NCBI GenBank assembly: GCA_038501785.1
Contig: JBAMJR010000006.1
Span: 3,485,001 to 3,549,000 of the forward strand
Direction: 5' to 3'
Source of the DNA: Myoxocephalus aenaeus
Lineage: Eukaryota > Chordata > Actinopteri > Perciformes > Cottidae
Length of the DNA: 64,000 nucleotides
How positions within the stretch are numbered: position 1 is the first letter of the stretch; the number at the start of each line of letters is the position of its first letter. This document shows positions 47,641 through 62,500 of the stretch, one piece after another. The translations under genes were made by a program, and so were the position numbers. Below the pieces are notes generated by a model. That model was not told the DNA's origin and did no database searches. It worked only from the letters and a program-made list of their open reading frames with translations.

Positions 47641-50600
47641 GGGTTTTACAATGACTTCCATTTCTTAAAGCGCATTTTGTGCCCGCTGACTTAAAGAACT
47701 AATGTGAGTATAACAAACCCGCTAATGTAGATACTATCACTGCAAAAAAAGAGAAAGAGGAGACACGCAAGGAGAAATAGATCCTTACCATCAAATTTAT
47801 TCGCACTCGTCACAGGAATTAACTTGGAAGCTTCGTGACAAGAGCCGTTGGTAAGACTGAATACATTGGGTTGTTTAAACAGAAAAAGACATGTTTTGCT
47901 CTGGATGATGCTGCTTGTGTTTGACACGATGTTTGTATTTCATATTTAACCGCTTTTATTGAATGGTTGAGGCGAAGTCGTATTTTAAAACCTTGAATGT
48001 AATCTGACTTCCCCCAATCACACGGGGATGTACTGGGGGGGTATAATGAAAACAAACAGGGTATTGTGAATATTGTAGCCTATGATCACATGGCACACTG
48101 TCGGCCTACTGGGACACATGGTTTCCTCTTGAGGGGTGATCATTAAGAAAGAATGGTATATGTTTGATCCCCCCGCAGTAAGCGCCAATTCCAGATGTGA
48201 GGACCATGTGCCTGAAGGACCCAGAAACAAATCATCTATTGTCTGAGCACACGTGTTGCATTTTGTAATCTTTCTCTAATACATGTCGGATCAGCTTGCA
48301 CGTTAATGTCGCCTTGCAACAGGTCAAAGAAACCGCTGGATGAATGGGATTAGTCTCCGTGGCCAATGTGGGACTCACACGCAGATATTACCTTTGTTTG
48401 CTGTGTTTCTTCCTTTTAGTTGACATGTGTGTGTGTGTGTGTGTGTTTTTCACAAGCAGCTTTCGGCGCTGAATCAAACTTATCGATATTTCATGAAGCC
48501 TATTTAAAGGTAGCTTGTGTTATTTTAAAAAACATTCCCTTTCCGGCCGTGTGCTCCCAATGTCTTGGGGTGAAGTCAGCCACATGGCATCGAGGAAACG
48601 CAAAAACTATTTCCTTTTCCTCCTACCACCAAAACCATATCCGATCTAATACTTTATTTTTATTTTTTTTAGATAGAAGCCCACCTCACAATCTGCGCCA
48701 GGGCAGCCTAACGTAGACACCAGTAGCGTCAACAACCAGTAGCAGCCTTTTAAAGCGCTTTGCCCTTTTTTATTGTAAAAAGGCTAAATATACAGGAAGC
48801 GGCTGTGTGGGAACTTCCTGCTGCAGCACTCGGTGCTGGCTGAGCCTGTTGCATGCATTGTGTTATGTGCCTGAAAATATTGGCTTGGAGGACATGTCAT
48901 TTTTCTCCCCTTCATTCTTCTTCATGAGTAGTGTGAGATACATCAACTATTTTGAATCCATTAGGCTAATTGTAATTTTTTATTTAACAATGTTAAAAAT
49001 ATGTTATTGACCAAAAGATCAATCCATTAATCAAACTTTATTGCACCGTTATTGGTAATATTATTATTATCTCCATCAGGAGGATCATGCGATCGGTTGT
49101 GTGTGTGTGACTGAGGTTGTCCTTGAGTGAGTGTGCACCTCTGTGTCTGTCCGCAGGCAATCTCACATTCTGCTGCAGCAAAAACTGCATAATATTTTGG
49201 GTGGTCAGTTATAGCTGCATGTTCAAGGACCTCTCGTGGTTGCGGTGAGCTGATTATTGGGTGCATTCATTCAATCACACAATACAGTCGTGGTCATTGC
49301 AGACACACCTGGCAGAGAGCTGCACTGTTCTGAGTGCACTTTTCTAAATATTTTTTTGGAAAGCAACCCCTTAAAGTCAATGCTAGACTGTTACTCTTCT
49401 GAAAAAGCATCTACTCCTACTCCAGGTTTCCACTTTTTACATTTAGAATGTCATGATGCTGCAGTTTTTTGGGGGGAGATAGGCATCATGCGTGTTATTG
49501 ACATGCTCAATGTTGGAAGAGCTTACAAGTCTTTTGCATGTTGCCAGTTGCTTGAAAAACGATGGGTGTGGAAATGGGTATATTCCTGAGAAACAACAGT
49601 TGTACTGATTGTGTGAAATAAGACACTTAACCTCCAGTTGCTTACCGTACGTAGGTGTTGAGTTAACATTATGAAAAACTGTGGGTGTACTGGTAAAAAC
49701 ATGTAACTTTCCAAGTGTGAGGCACTTAGAGTTAAATTAGAAAAATATTTTGAAATACCAACCATATTAAAACTGAAAACCTCACGGATTCTGGGATAGA
49801 GATAGACTGTCCAGATAACTTCTGTGTGTGTACTTAAGGTGGTGTGGGTAAGGGGACGTGTTTTTGACTTTGGCCCCTCTATAAACACCAACACCCTATA
49901 TGGGTTGTCATGCTGGGTTCATCACAGGGGAGAATGAGCAGATAAACTCAACTGCGGCCAGTGACCCCAGTAGGTGCAGCGATCAAAGTGGCTGAGAGTT
50001 TGAGGAGGAGCTGGACAGGTGTGTGCGACATGTGGAGGCCGATGTTTTAACCATGTGGGAAGCAGCCAGCTGTTCTCCTCTTTCACACCGAAGAGACCTG
50101 AGAATGTCTGCTTTTGACTCAGCCTAAGTGTTAAGTGTCAGACACTCCAGAGGTTATTATTGTCCTTGTTTTGGGGCTCATAATCTGTGGGGCTGAACGT
50201 GACCATATTGTGTGCTGTTGTCTATATTTAACTCACTGTACTGTCTTTTGTTGATGTTGTGTATGGGAATAGCTAAATTGCATTCATTATTTAATGAATC
50301 ATATGCTCCCTGTGGGCCTTTTGACCTTTAAGATTGTCTTTTTTGGAATTGTCCCAACAAATAATGTTATGGTCACCATCTTATGAGAAAGTTCGAACTG
50401 GACTGGCATTCAGTTCGTTCAAAGAGCGTTTTTTTTTTGCTTTGTGGTGTGCTATAGCTTAATGGGCACAAATACTACAATTAATTTGATCCCTCCAAAA
50501 TATGGTCTCAAGTCAACACAATTCTATGGATAAGCATATGTTGTTGGATTTGAAGACTTTCAGAAAATACATCACTATAGACTAAGCAAGAAACAACCCT

Positions 50601-53600
50601 TGCATATACTGAATGTCAGCAGTGAACTGATATATATAATTTGAAACCAAAAATAGTCAAGTCTCTAGTTACAATACTTAAAAATAAGACAGCAACAAGC
50701 TGGTAACACTGACATATACCACCTCTTCTGTTCATATCGCAAACATGTTGCCTATTTACACATCCAGAAGATACAGAGAAACAATAGCATTGATTTGGAG
50801 TTGTGTAGTGTTGACCTATTCACTCTCCTCGTAGCTCTGTTTTGGTCTCCACCTTCTCCTCAGGTAAATATCTGGTTATTTAGCTGCCTTATGTTAACTT
50901 GGTCTGTCTGCTGCAGTGTGTTTATCAGAGCTTTTTCACTGAAAACAGCTGCTTCCTCTTTCCAAAAACAATGCCACGAGAGGCGAGAGAGAACCCAAAC
51001 AGTGGCTGTCAAAACAAAGATGCTGTAAAACAACATAGCATTGAAATTCTTTTCAAAACCGTGATCTGAACATGACAGAAATTAGTGTATATTTTGATAC
51101 TGGCATGGTTTACAGTGCCTGCCTACACAGTAGATGCAAACCGGTCTCAAAGTCACAATTGGCCACTATCAACATCTCTCATGGGATGTGTTCCTTTTGT
51201 AAATACGTAGTGTGCTCATTGACAACAAATAGCCCAACAATACACAATCTAGAAATAGTTTTAGATTTGATCTACAACATATTTAGTTGTCCATTTATTA
51301 ACTATAGAAACAAATCAAAATATAAATGGTATGTCTATAAATATAGCATTTGGGATTGTGCTGTCAAATAAAGATGGACCTGTGCTCAAGTCCAAGAGCG
51401 GCCTTTCTCTGAACAGCTGTTGTTTGCCAAGCCATTTCTTAGAAACGTAAGTGCTCTTTAGCTTGTCAACACGTACTTGTAATTAATGGCAGTCAACATA
51501 TTCATCAATGTAACTGACAACAGTCACGTTTTAGTAAACTAAACTGCTTTTCCCCCCAAAACTTTTGTATGACTTTCCTTTTAGTTTAATTTAAAATAAA
51601 TGGACCAAGATTATATTTGCATAGTTACCATTGTCACGCTGAAACACATTTTAACACACACTGCAATGCATGTTGTCTGGTATATAATACATTTTAGAAT
51701 TTTGTTTGCCATTGTTCCTATCAGCTTTAAAATAATACCTGTCACCTTAATTTTAGAAACTGCAGACATCAACACGTAATGGCAATTAACAACCATAGAG
51801 CTACGTCTGTTGCAGATTTGTTTAGTTTGCAGAAGCGTCATAAAACATATATTACAAGGTCCACAAAGGGCTTATTGCAGGGTCATTGCACTGGATTGTA
51901 CAGGTGTTCTGTGTTTATGTCCACGTCCTGTATTATAACCATGATTCAGGATGTGTCAGTTGTCACCCGTATAACATCCATTCGTAGTATTCATGGTTGC
52001 CGGAGCTTAAACGAATGTCCCAGTGGATATGTGCCAATGTTTTACTTGATGGAGTCATGCATCTGATGAAGTCAATAGTTCTGAAACCTCCCACGGTTCA
52101 ACATGGTATTATGAATATGAGTCATTCCTCCCTAAAACGTTTCATGCACTTGTTTCTGTTAGTTTTATGAAAGGCAGGTTTTAGAGGTCCACCCGCCACC
52201 AGGGTACACACTACCCGGATTAACAAAATTACGGAGGATTGTCGGCTGTTTGATGTCACTCTGCAAATCATCATTTTAATTACTGAGCATAATATTTTAA
52301 GCTAAACCTTTGTTAAACTGCTTGTAAAACAGAGTGTTAAATCATTTCTTGGCTGGTTTCACTTTAGTGGTGCTGCTTTTATGATCTTTATCGATTCCCG
52401 TCTGTGTGTGAAAAAGAGTCAGAAGAATCAGGAAGACTTTAGTGGGCTGGGAGAATATATTATGAAACTTTCTGTTGACTTTCAATATATTAGATATCAC
52501 CTGTTTGTGTTGTTCCCTCTTCTCTTTCCAATATACCATTTATTTTTTGCTGCTGCATACAGGACTTAAAGTGCAGTCAGCGATTAGTCTTCAAAATGAG
52601 AGACCAAACTAATTAGGGGATTTTTATCACAAACCTTGCCTGTAAATATTTCAAAGAAGCATGTATGCAATGTGTATTCAACTACTCAAAAAAGGCAAAC
52701 AGTAGTCAAAACTGAAATGCAGTACAGCCTTACCTCTTTGTGTTCCTGTCGCTATCAGAACATCTTGTGACATAGCAACCTATGTTTCAAGAGACAGGTA
52801 TCTAAAATGCGATGGAGGTTACATTAGACTTTGGTTTCTGATAAAAAGCTTGTGTTCAAAATGTTGAAAAGTTTGGGGAAACTTTTCTCACCTGAAAAGC
52901 ATCAGTAACTTGACAAGAGCTAACTTTTGATGCAGTTTAATCTTCAGCGTGTGTGTTCTGTCGAGCATCATATTGCTTTAATACCACTGTAAGTAGGCCG
53001 TGACGCAGAAAGCTAAAGTCTTCTGTCGCATGAATGTCACCTACATCTTTTTTTGTGTATTTTATTTCAACATTCCTTTTGAAGATGACGGTTACATAAT
53101 GTGTCTGTCCCGGAAACATACAATTTGCTATATAACACATTCCTAAATGTTAAGGCTCAGTTTGTTAGAATTCATTTGTTCAATCTATAATCGTAATATA
53201 TCCTCAAATTGTGCTTTTGTTGACCACATAGGATGTGAAGAACTCGCTTGTTCTCCCAAATGTTTGGGGAATGCTGACTATCGAGGTGTATGAGGAGGGT
53301 AGAGGGTGAAATAGGAACTATATCATCTATTTCGTTCAACTATTTGATGCAGTATCAAAGCTATTAAAGTTTAATTCTTTATATAGTTTGTGTATTGATT
53401 TGTGATTTTAAGTATTTTTTGTGTATTCATTATCTCTAAGAATTATTTTAAATGGCATAATCAATTGCATGTATGGATAATTTTAGAATAATGACTTACT
53501 CATGTTTGTTTGAATTAAAATACATTCTCTGAGTGAGAACATACAAATAGCTATTGTTTATTCCCCCCAAAAAATCCTTGCTTATTACAGATTGAATATC

Positions 53601-56600
53601 CACTGGCAACACAAACATATCACTGCTCCAGACTGTTGTTCATTTGACCTAAAGAGTCGTTTGAAAGCGTGGTTGTCGTTCACGACGAATTGACCATTAT
53701 AAAAACTATCCCTTCAGCCGGCTTTGCCACTTAGCAGAATGTGTGATTCAGGTGCTGACCGACATCACACAGGACTCGAGCATGTGCTCCTCCGTCCCCA
53801 GCAGCACGTGGCTGAGACGAGCTGGTGCTGCCAGGCACCGTTGGCTGAACCTCGTGCCTGTTCCTGCGTCACTGTCTCCCCACTTGTCCCGTGCCTGCCC
53901 TGTTTTATGTCCAACTGACACAAGATGAGATAGGAAATAAATGGGGGAGCAAAGTGTTTTCTAAAAAGCCATTCTCTCACACTAATGTCTAACACATCTA
54001 ACAGCTAATCAGTATTCACCCTCCCACCTGTTCAAACATTTCAAATGTCAACTAAGTCCAGTCCCTCAGAATGGGGGCCCCTCACTCGTATGCTCCTTTA
54101 GGGCTGGTTTATTATATAACACAATGGGCTGTCTCATATGGACACAGATCATATTCGGAAATAGTTTGCCGTTTTATTTGCCCAGAGGACTTGATTTCAT
54201 ATGTTTTATTCATATAGAAACACTGTATTACTCACCCCAAAAAGTACAGGTATAATTTAGTTACCACGAGGTTGATGCAGATGTTCATGAATAGAACATG
54301 TGAACTTGTTTTAGGCTTTGTAGATTTTCCTTGCAAGATACAGAGAGCAACCATTTTTGCATTTGATCTTAGTTATTTGAAGTCAGCAAGAAACAAAGAT
54401 TTGGACAGAGAGGTAGATCAGAAGAATGAGTTTGATTTGTAGCTATTGCCAGTTCCACAAACAACCAATTGGTGTCCCCTCCTTTGTGCCACAATTGTAC
54501 CAACTATCTGGGATGTTATTGTTCTACTGGTGCAAAACAAGTCATGCATATGTGCATAACCATTGATGTTTGTAAAACAGAATTCTACAAATAGGATGTT
54601 CCCAAGATGATCCAAACAGTTATGAAGATCTTTATTACTGTATTATTTTTTTCAGTACCAACCAGCAGCAACCGCCTCTTCAGAAACCACATATGTCGAG
54701 TCTCTAACAAGCTGTCTTCGATCGTGTTGAGGGACAAGTTTATAAAGACACACATGGCTAAACGTTCGAGCCTGCCTTTTGCCAGATACAATTTCATAGC
54801 AGAAATAATACCAGCCATGTGTCTTTTTAAAGAACTCATTTTGCATACAGTTACCTGATCTCGAACTTGGTCTGTACGTGACGGAGGTTTCCACAGAGTT
54901 CCAGGCCTGTTGTATTAATGCTGCTGTTTCACTGTGACTTCTTGTTGTTGCACCTTAACAGCATCAGATTGATGTGGTTCTCAGGGTCTTTATCACACTT
55001 CATAAGAACCCAGAGAATGCTGCTAATGCTTTATTTTATGGGTGTGTGATTTCCCTAATAGTTTTTAATGGAAAATACTCCCTGGCCTATGCTAGCAATT
55101 CATTGGAATTACTTAATTTGAAACGTTTAATGGTGATTTTAGAATTGTGTTTGTGAGCTGTACTGTCATCAGCTATGTTGCCTTGCACTACTCAGAATGA
55201 TACTCAGAAAGCCTTTTCTAACTTCTACATTTTTTTATTTGAAATATAAGAAAGACATTTGACCTGTTCTGACTGAGAGTAGCAAACTAATCAGCCAAAT
55301 ATAAATGCCTATTTGCAAAGGAATTTGCATGAATACAGTTTTATTCGAAAAAAGAATAAGGTTTTGAGTGGGATTTTGCTTTTCATACAGTTTATATAGG
55401 CATGTGTTTGATATCGATTTGTGGTTTTTCTTTGATTTCCTGTTCCTGGATACACATCTATCACAGTCCAACTGTTATGTCTTCAATGCCTCGGTAAAAT
55501 TCAGAATACTGAAAGTATAAAAAGAACACCTGAAAACATTAACCTCACTGACACCACCGAATGAAAAAAAGGCTTGTTAGGGACAGTTTAGCTAGTATTA
55601 GCATTTTCTACACAACCATTGACGGAATTTTTTTAACTGTCTCCGATTATACACATTATCCAAGGGTGTGTTGTCAGGTTAAAAAGATAAACCGTTCAAA
55701 ACAGTGATTATATGGGTGGCAACATCATGAGACTTCATAATGAGCCTCTTAGTGTATTTACTGTAAATGTTGTAACCGAATGTTTTTGGAGGCCACAACA
55801 AGCACGTCTTTTAAAATGTATAGTGGGGAAGACTGGTCCAATTCCTTAATGTGACGCTTAAAATCAGCCTGTTTATCACTGATGATGCAAGACTTAAAAC
55901 ATGATGAACTTCATTTCAAAAGGACTTACGCGTCACATTTTCCCCCCTCTCAGTCTCTCTGGGAAATTATCTTTATCAAAGTCTGGTGTTGCAACAGAAA
56001 GTATTGACATTGGGGCTTTTACATTTGTGACTATTTTACGGGACATGTTAACTTAGGGCAAATAAAATGAATAAATATGGAAGGCAATGGAAGGGCTCAT
56101 TGAAGTTTTTTCTATTGTCTCTGAAGTGAAAAGTATTCCATGTGTCATTTGGGTCATGGTTTGAGGTAGTCACATACTATTAATAGTTCTTAATTATTGA
56201 TAATTCGATTGAATGTGAGTGATGTCTTCATAGTTTTGTAGTAATTAATCGGTTGGCAAATATATCTTCTTTCTCCTCAAACTATTGTTCAAGAAAACCC
56301 CATGCTCATTAAGGAAAAATACTGTTGAAATGTATGATTATAGTAGTACAGTAAAAACTGTTTTTGCAAACTGCTTTCTCAGTAATTTGAGGCCTGCTGT
56401 TGTGAGTGATTTAGACATTTTGTTTGATCACATTCTGCTTATATTCGTCATAAAGGCCACCACCTCATTGTGTGGGATGTGAACAGTAGCACTGAGAATC
56501 TGCAGGTTTGTGACGTTAACTACAGGACAAGAGCAAACAACGTAAAAAAAAAAAGAAAAAACCTCAAACAGACTTTGACCTTTGACCATGCGGCCTGTAC

Positions 56601-57580
56601 TTGTTTGCCTTGCTCAGTACTGAAGTTCTGGACAGCACAGAACATGTACTATACTGTCCAAAATTTGACCCCAGCCTTTGATCATTTACCGCTACGTATC
56701 GTTCATGTCTGTGTGTGTATTGCAAAAGTTTCAGTGAACAATTAGGATGATAGAATGACGTCAGGCCTCAAGTGTTGGAAGTCACTGTGTCAACAGTAGA
56801 CCTGAGTCATCGTTACCCAGATGTTGTATCGACACATATTGAATACAAGGATTCATGACGTCTGTCATTGATTGCAGAATTTACAGAAGTGTAGGTACAT
56901 TAACACAATAACTGTTGCCTGAGCTATTCGACTAGAACAATGCTCTTTGACATTGAAAATGAATTGTAAATAATTACAATTGGGACTAATACAGTTAAAA
57001 AAAACTGCACGGAATAAAGCAGTACAAAAAAGAGGGATGGCTGAAGCTACATGCTTTTCCTTTAAAAAAAAGCATTTCTCTATAGCATTGAATATTCACC
57101 ACCAAACACACACAAATTCAGGGTTAAAGAGTTCATCATGCAAAAAGTCTATTTATCTGCTTCATCAAGACTGTCACTGTGCGATTTGATCAGATTTGAC
57201 AGAGGTGTGGAAACCTCAAATATCAACCGCACAGGATATGGCTGGATCTGATTGGCTCATGGAAATATGTGACATCAGTCCTTCCCACTTCAAACGAGTT
57301 GGTAGACCAAACAGAGGGAAACCCCAAAAAACTAAAATCTTTCATGTGAATTTTTGTTTTTTTGTTTTGGCACTAAACTTTACGTTTATGCAGGACCCCA
57401 TGGACCATAGTGGGAAGCTGATTGAAATATGATTTCAGGGCCTTTTAAATATGCAAGGTGTGCTGGTGCTGCACATGTTCAATGGTGTGTGCAGTTAGGA
57501 CATGGGATAATGAATCATGAACAAAGAAAACCACACACCTGTATTGTATGTGATTCCTGTCCTTTCTCTCTCTGTCCCAG
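47640..57580. other. Gene-poor interval before slc38a3
   Basis: About 10 kb of AT-rich sequence. Open frames are short and unsupported. A GC-richer pocket at 53740-53930 has no recognisable product. In mammals SEMA3F and GNAT1 lie between RBM5 and SLC38A3; I searched the frames for G-alpha and semaphorin motifs and saw none. Confidence 0.55.
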
Positions 57581-59501
57581 ATATTCAAGATATTGAGCAT
57601 CTATAAAGGATCATCTTCAGTATATAGATACAAGCCAAAAAGAGTCAGTTCCTGCTTGGACTATGGAACCAACTCAGTCAGAGATGAGCATTTTACCCAA
57701 CGGGAAAAGTCACGACCTCGAGGGTGACTTGGGGATGCCAATGAAGACATTGCCAGAACAAGATCAGTGAGTATTCTCCCTTTATTTTAAACACAGATGA
57801 ATGACTGCATTTTGTCGCTTACATACAGTTTATATCACAGCATGTGTGTAGCACCTTTTAGACCTTTTGTCTTTCTGTATTGGTATTTGAAACCAAATCC
57901 CAGATTATTTAAACAATTGACGTTTAAATTAACACTTTGATGCATACCTTAGTCCTTGTGATAAGAGTTTCTAATGTAACAATGAGCCGGATAATAGACG
58001 TGTTGAGCAACATACAGTATGACTTACTTCCTACATAATCTTGACTTTTTTTAAATGCATGTTCACCTGGTTTTCTGCTTACCTCATCGGGTGGATCCTT
58101 ATTCAGAAATGGCACTCAAACAGTCAGGTATGTCTGTGCAGATTTGGGCGAAGGCTTTTTAAACTGCATACTTGTTTCCATGCATATGATAATACAACAC
58201 AAATAATCACGTTTACAGCAGATGTGCGCACAGTTTTAAGAGATAGATAGAGACACCCTCAATTGACCGTCATAACTTTGCCCCGTAGATTTGATGATAA
58301 TGATGGAGGACTGGAGAATGAGGAATTTTTGCCCAGTGCTGATGGAGAGAAACACATACGCTTCAAAGATGTAAGTCAAGTTTACAGACAAAGAACAACA
58401 GAATGCACATCATGCTTTTTAAAATTGGACATTTATTGTATGCTTTTGTTTCTTCTCCCCTCAGTTTGAAGGAAAGACGTCTTTCGGTATGTCCGTCTTC
58501 AACCTGGGTAATGCTATTATGGGCAGTGGAATCCTGGGACTGGCGTATGCCATGGCCAACACAGGCATACTCCTCTTCTTGTGAGTAAATAAGCATGTTT
58601 ATCAACTGGTGGCAGTTTACAGAATATAAATCTAGAACCTGCATACAGGCAAAGTCAGTTATGTTAATGTCTTCATTGCTTAATTGTATCAGTTTAGTAA
58701 CATACTAAACTGATACAATACAACCCTTGGGTGGTTACTTTCACCTCTTGGGTAGAAATGTTCTGAACCTCCTCTGTTACATAAATATATTGAAGCAATA
58801 CAGCCTAACTCCTGCAGTCTGAGTTGGAAACTCAGGATGGTTATTTTCCCATCCTGCTTTCTCATAAATATCACAAAAAAATCAAACATTGATCTGCAGC
58901 TTGAGAAAGATGAGTGGAACTGCTTTACTACGCCTCTGAAGGATGGAGTGTTAAAAGGTTTAACAGCGTTGTAGTACTTGAGATTGGTCAACAATCTAAA
59001 CTTTCAGTCTCCCACAAAGAGGACTCTGGATTGAGAAATGCACCACTTTAATGCCTTTTGAGTATTTTATCAAGACATTTCTTTATCGTAGGAGTTCATG
59101 CAGTGTGGGATTCACACTGGTCTGGTCTTGGTCTCGCCCCCTCAAAGTCCCGGACTTGTCTCAGCCTCGATACACTGCAAAAAAGGAATTTCAAGAAAGT
59201 GAAAAAAGCCTTGTATCAAGAAAAATAAGTCTTATTTTTTGCCCAAAAAAGAATTTTAATCTTGTCAAGCATGTTTTGATCAGAAAAATTATCTCATTTT
59301 AAGAAAGTATGCCTTACTTTTTCTTGATGAGATATACCAGCTAATTTTGAGCTAGAATGAACCAGAAACAGAGTATACAAATGTTTTACAATAAAAACCA
59401 GTGCAGTGACAAGATTATTTGCCTTATTTTAAGAGTAAGACCATTTGCACAACTTCTCAATTTAAGAATGCCATGAAACAAGGACAATTAAAGTTTTTTA
59501 A

Positions 59502-59574
<73 letters not shown>

Positions 59575-62500
59575 TTCATTGCAGGACAGAACCTGCTGCT
59601 TCATATCTAACATATTAAGATGACAGCAGACTGGTCTATACAACACACAACATAATACAAATAACCATGCTGAATGAAAACTGCATGGCCCATAAACAAA
59701 ACAAAATGAGAAAATGGCCAAAATGAAATGACCCTTGACTCAATTGCATCCTGAATCACAAAAGAACATTCAGTATCCTGCAGCATCGGCATCTGACTGC
59801 TAATTGATTGTTCGGGTTAATTTAAGATTTTCTGTCTAGTTTAAAGTCTCATTTTAGTCTTTCAGAGCCAAAAATGTTGGGCTTATTTTAAGAAATCTTG
59901 TCAAGCTAAAAAAGCTTACCCCATTGGCAGATTTTTTTGCTTGATATAGGGTGATTTGATTGAATATAATATTTTTTTTTGCAGTGTACACTCTGGTCTT
60001 GCTCATGACTTGGTCTTGGTTTGGGTGGTCATGACTACAACACTATTAGTTTAATTTACTGAAGGGTGACAAAATGATCAAACAATTTGCAAAAAGCATT
60101 CTGGAGTCCTGAGATTCTCTAATGTGCTTCTTGAGGGGTTACACTTCAGGAGTGAACTGCTTTGGTGGTGGGATTGAGGGCCAGAGTGGTGCTGGTTACT
60201 TACAGGAGTGAATTACTATCTGCCATGACATCTTAGAACATATCATGTACCATGATATACATGGTAGTCATACCTGCCACATACAGAAAGGCCACAGCCC
60301 AGAATAACCAAACCTGTGTTAAGTCAGTTTTTTTAATGCATTAGACAGCACAGCTTTTTAAAGTCTGTTTAATCTCTGATGCGATTAAAGTGTGATTTCA
60401 AGATAAACACTCTTGGAGGATTAATTTCTCTATACAAGCAGTTCATTAAAAATCAAGCATTGTTACCAGCCTCCTAGTTGACTGCATTGTTATTTTGACA
60501 CATGCTTCAGAGCACATGTGTAAAGAATATCTGCAATATTTGACCCTGTATAGTAATTTTTTTTGTGTTTTTGATTTAAATCATTGTTCATAGATGTTTA
60601 CTCCAGATGTTTCCCTCATTGTGGCTCCCTGGTGGAGATTATAGCCGATAGTGTCAAGAGAACCCTTGATCCACCAGCAGAGATACAAATAGACATTCTC
60701 ACTCCTCGTCAGCTTCTTTCCAGTGAGACACAGAAATAGAGTCATGAAGGCGTCAGGATCCAGAGAAGGATATTTATTCATTGACACAAGGAATGTAATG
60801 TACTAAAAAGCAGAACAGATAAATGCTTGTTTTTGAGTTGAGGGAGGTTGGAAAGTCGCTCATGACTGTTCAGTGGAGTCTGAGGACACAGCCTCCATCC
60901 CTCTGCCTCAGTGGTGTTCTCACGGCAGTTGTGGCTACACGAAATGCAGAGTGTACAGAAATGCTGGGAACAGGTCTGAGAAAGGTGATGAATTTGGGAT
61001 CAACCTTTGACTCATAATGCTGACCTGACAAGCCCACTGACTTGACACTGTAGGAGGACCACTGCAACTCGTAGAGCCAAAAGGCAAATGTGGGAAATAT
61101 TGCTTTCATCCATGTGTAGGACTGTTGAGTTCCATCTATCGAGATCATTTATATTCTATTAAACAAAGTATTGTTACAAGAATGCCTCGTATTGTTTCAT
61201 GTTGAACTTTTGCCTCAACCTTTGGTAAAGTCTCACAATAATACTGTACAATTAACATTTTTAAGCAATGAAGACCATTTTTGAGCAATGGACACCATCA
61301 GCTGTAAAATGTCATGCAAAGGCAGTACAGTGACATGAAAAATCAGCCACTACTGCAGTTCAATTTCCCAGACTTAATGTCAGTTCAAACAATAAATTGT
61401 GTAAATAAGTTATGTCACAATGGCGGTAGCATCTAAGAACATGAGCAATACATCACGACTGTTTGATTGTAATGAATATGGAAATGGACAGTAAAATAAG
61501 GCCAGGGTTATAATCCCAGAAGGAATGTATAATTTGGTCAAATAAATAGTTGGCATATATAAACCTTAAGACTGTTCCTTCTGTATTCTGTCACAGGTTT
61601 CTTCTGACTGCAGTAGCAGCCTTGTCATCTTACTCCATTCATCTGCTGCTGAAATCCTCTGGCATTGTGGGTAAGATTTGTGTCACGTCTCTGCCTTTTG
61701 TAACTAAATATTGTTGCTATAAATTATTGTGTTCAGTTATGTACTTGAAAATCCAACAGTTCTGCAACATCTGATACAGTTAAACAGATTAAAATTAGAA
61801 CCCATGCTTGACTAGAAAAGTGAGCAGATTATAAATGAGAAGGTATTTTTGGTCTGATTTCTTTTAACACACACTATAGCAGTACATTTGCTAATCACAT
61901 TACATACATGCCAGAATGATTAGAGGGATTTGGTTTCCATCTTAACTTCTCTTATACCATAGACTGTTTATAAGAAGGAAAATTAATGAATCAGTCTATT
62001 CTATAATCCAGAATGCAGTACACTTTTTTTGTGTTGCCCAGAGGAACGTCTCAGCAAACATAACTGAGTGAATATTAATGTTTACAGGAATTCGAGGGTA
62101 TGAAGAGCTGGGGTACAGGGCCTTTGGCATTCCTGGAAAAATGGCTGCTGGAATAGCAATTACCCTGCAGAATATTGGAGGTGAGGAGTCCATGTGACTT
62201 AGTGATTTATGTGTTCGTAAATATGTTGACTGTTGGTGGACGAGTTATAATGATATCCCCCACTCAACCACACACACACAACTACATTGCATAAATCGTT
62301 ATTAATGTGATTTTTCTTCTTGGCTGTACATATGATGTATGAGGATGTATGAGGATGTACTAAGAGCAACGAACAGGAGAAGTGTTGGTAAATAGCTGCT
62401 GGCTATCACAAAAGTTCCTCCTACGCACTGAACAGCATGTATGGCTGGTTGTTTCTCACCAAAGCTTTTTGGATACATTAGAGGCATGATTAACATGATT

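Noticed and set aside
53724..53928. GC-rich open frame after a possible acceptor
   Set aside because: No donor, no recognisable family, and several frames are open because of GC content.
59419..59721. Frames with poly-Ile and poly-Asn
   Set aside because: Produced by the TTA microsatellite.
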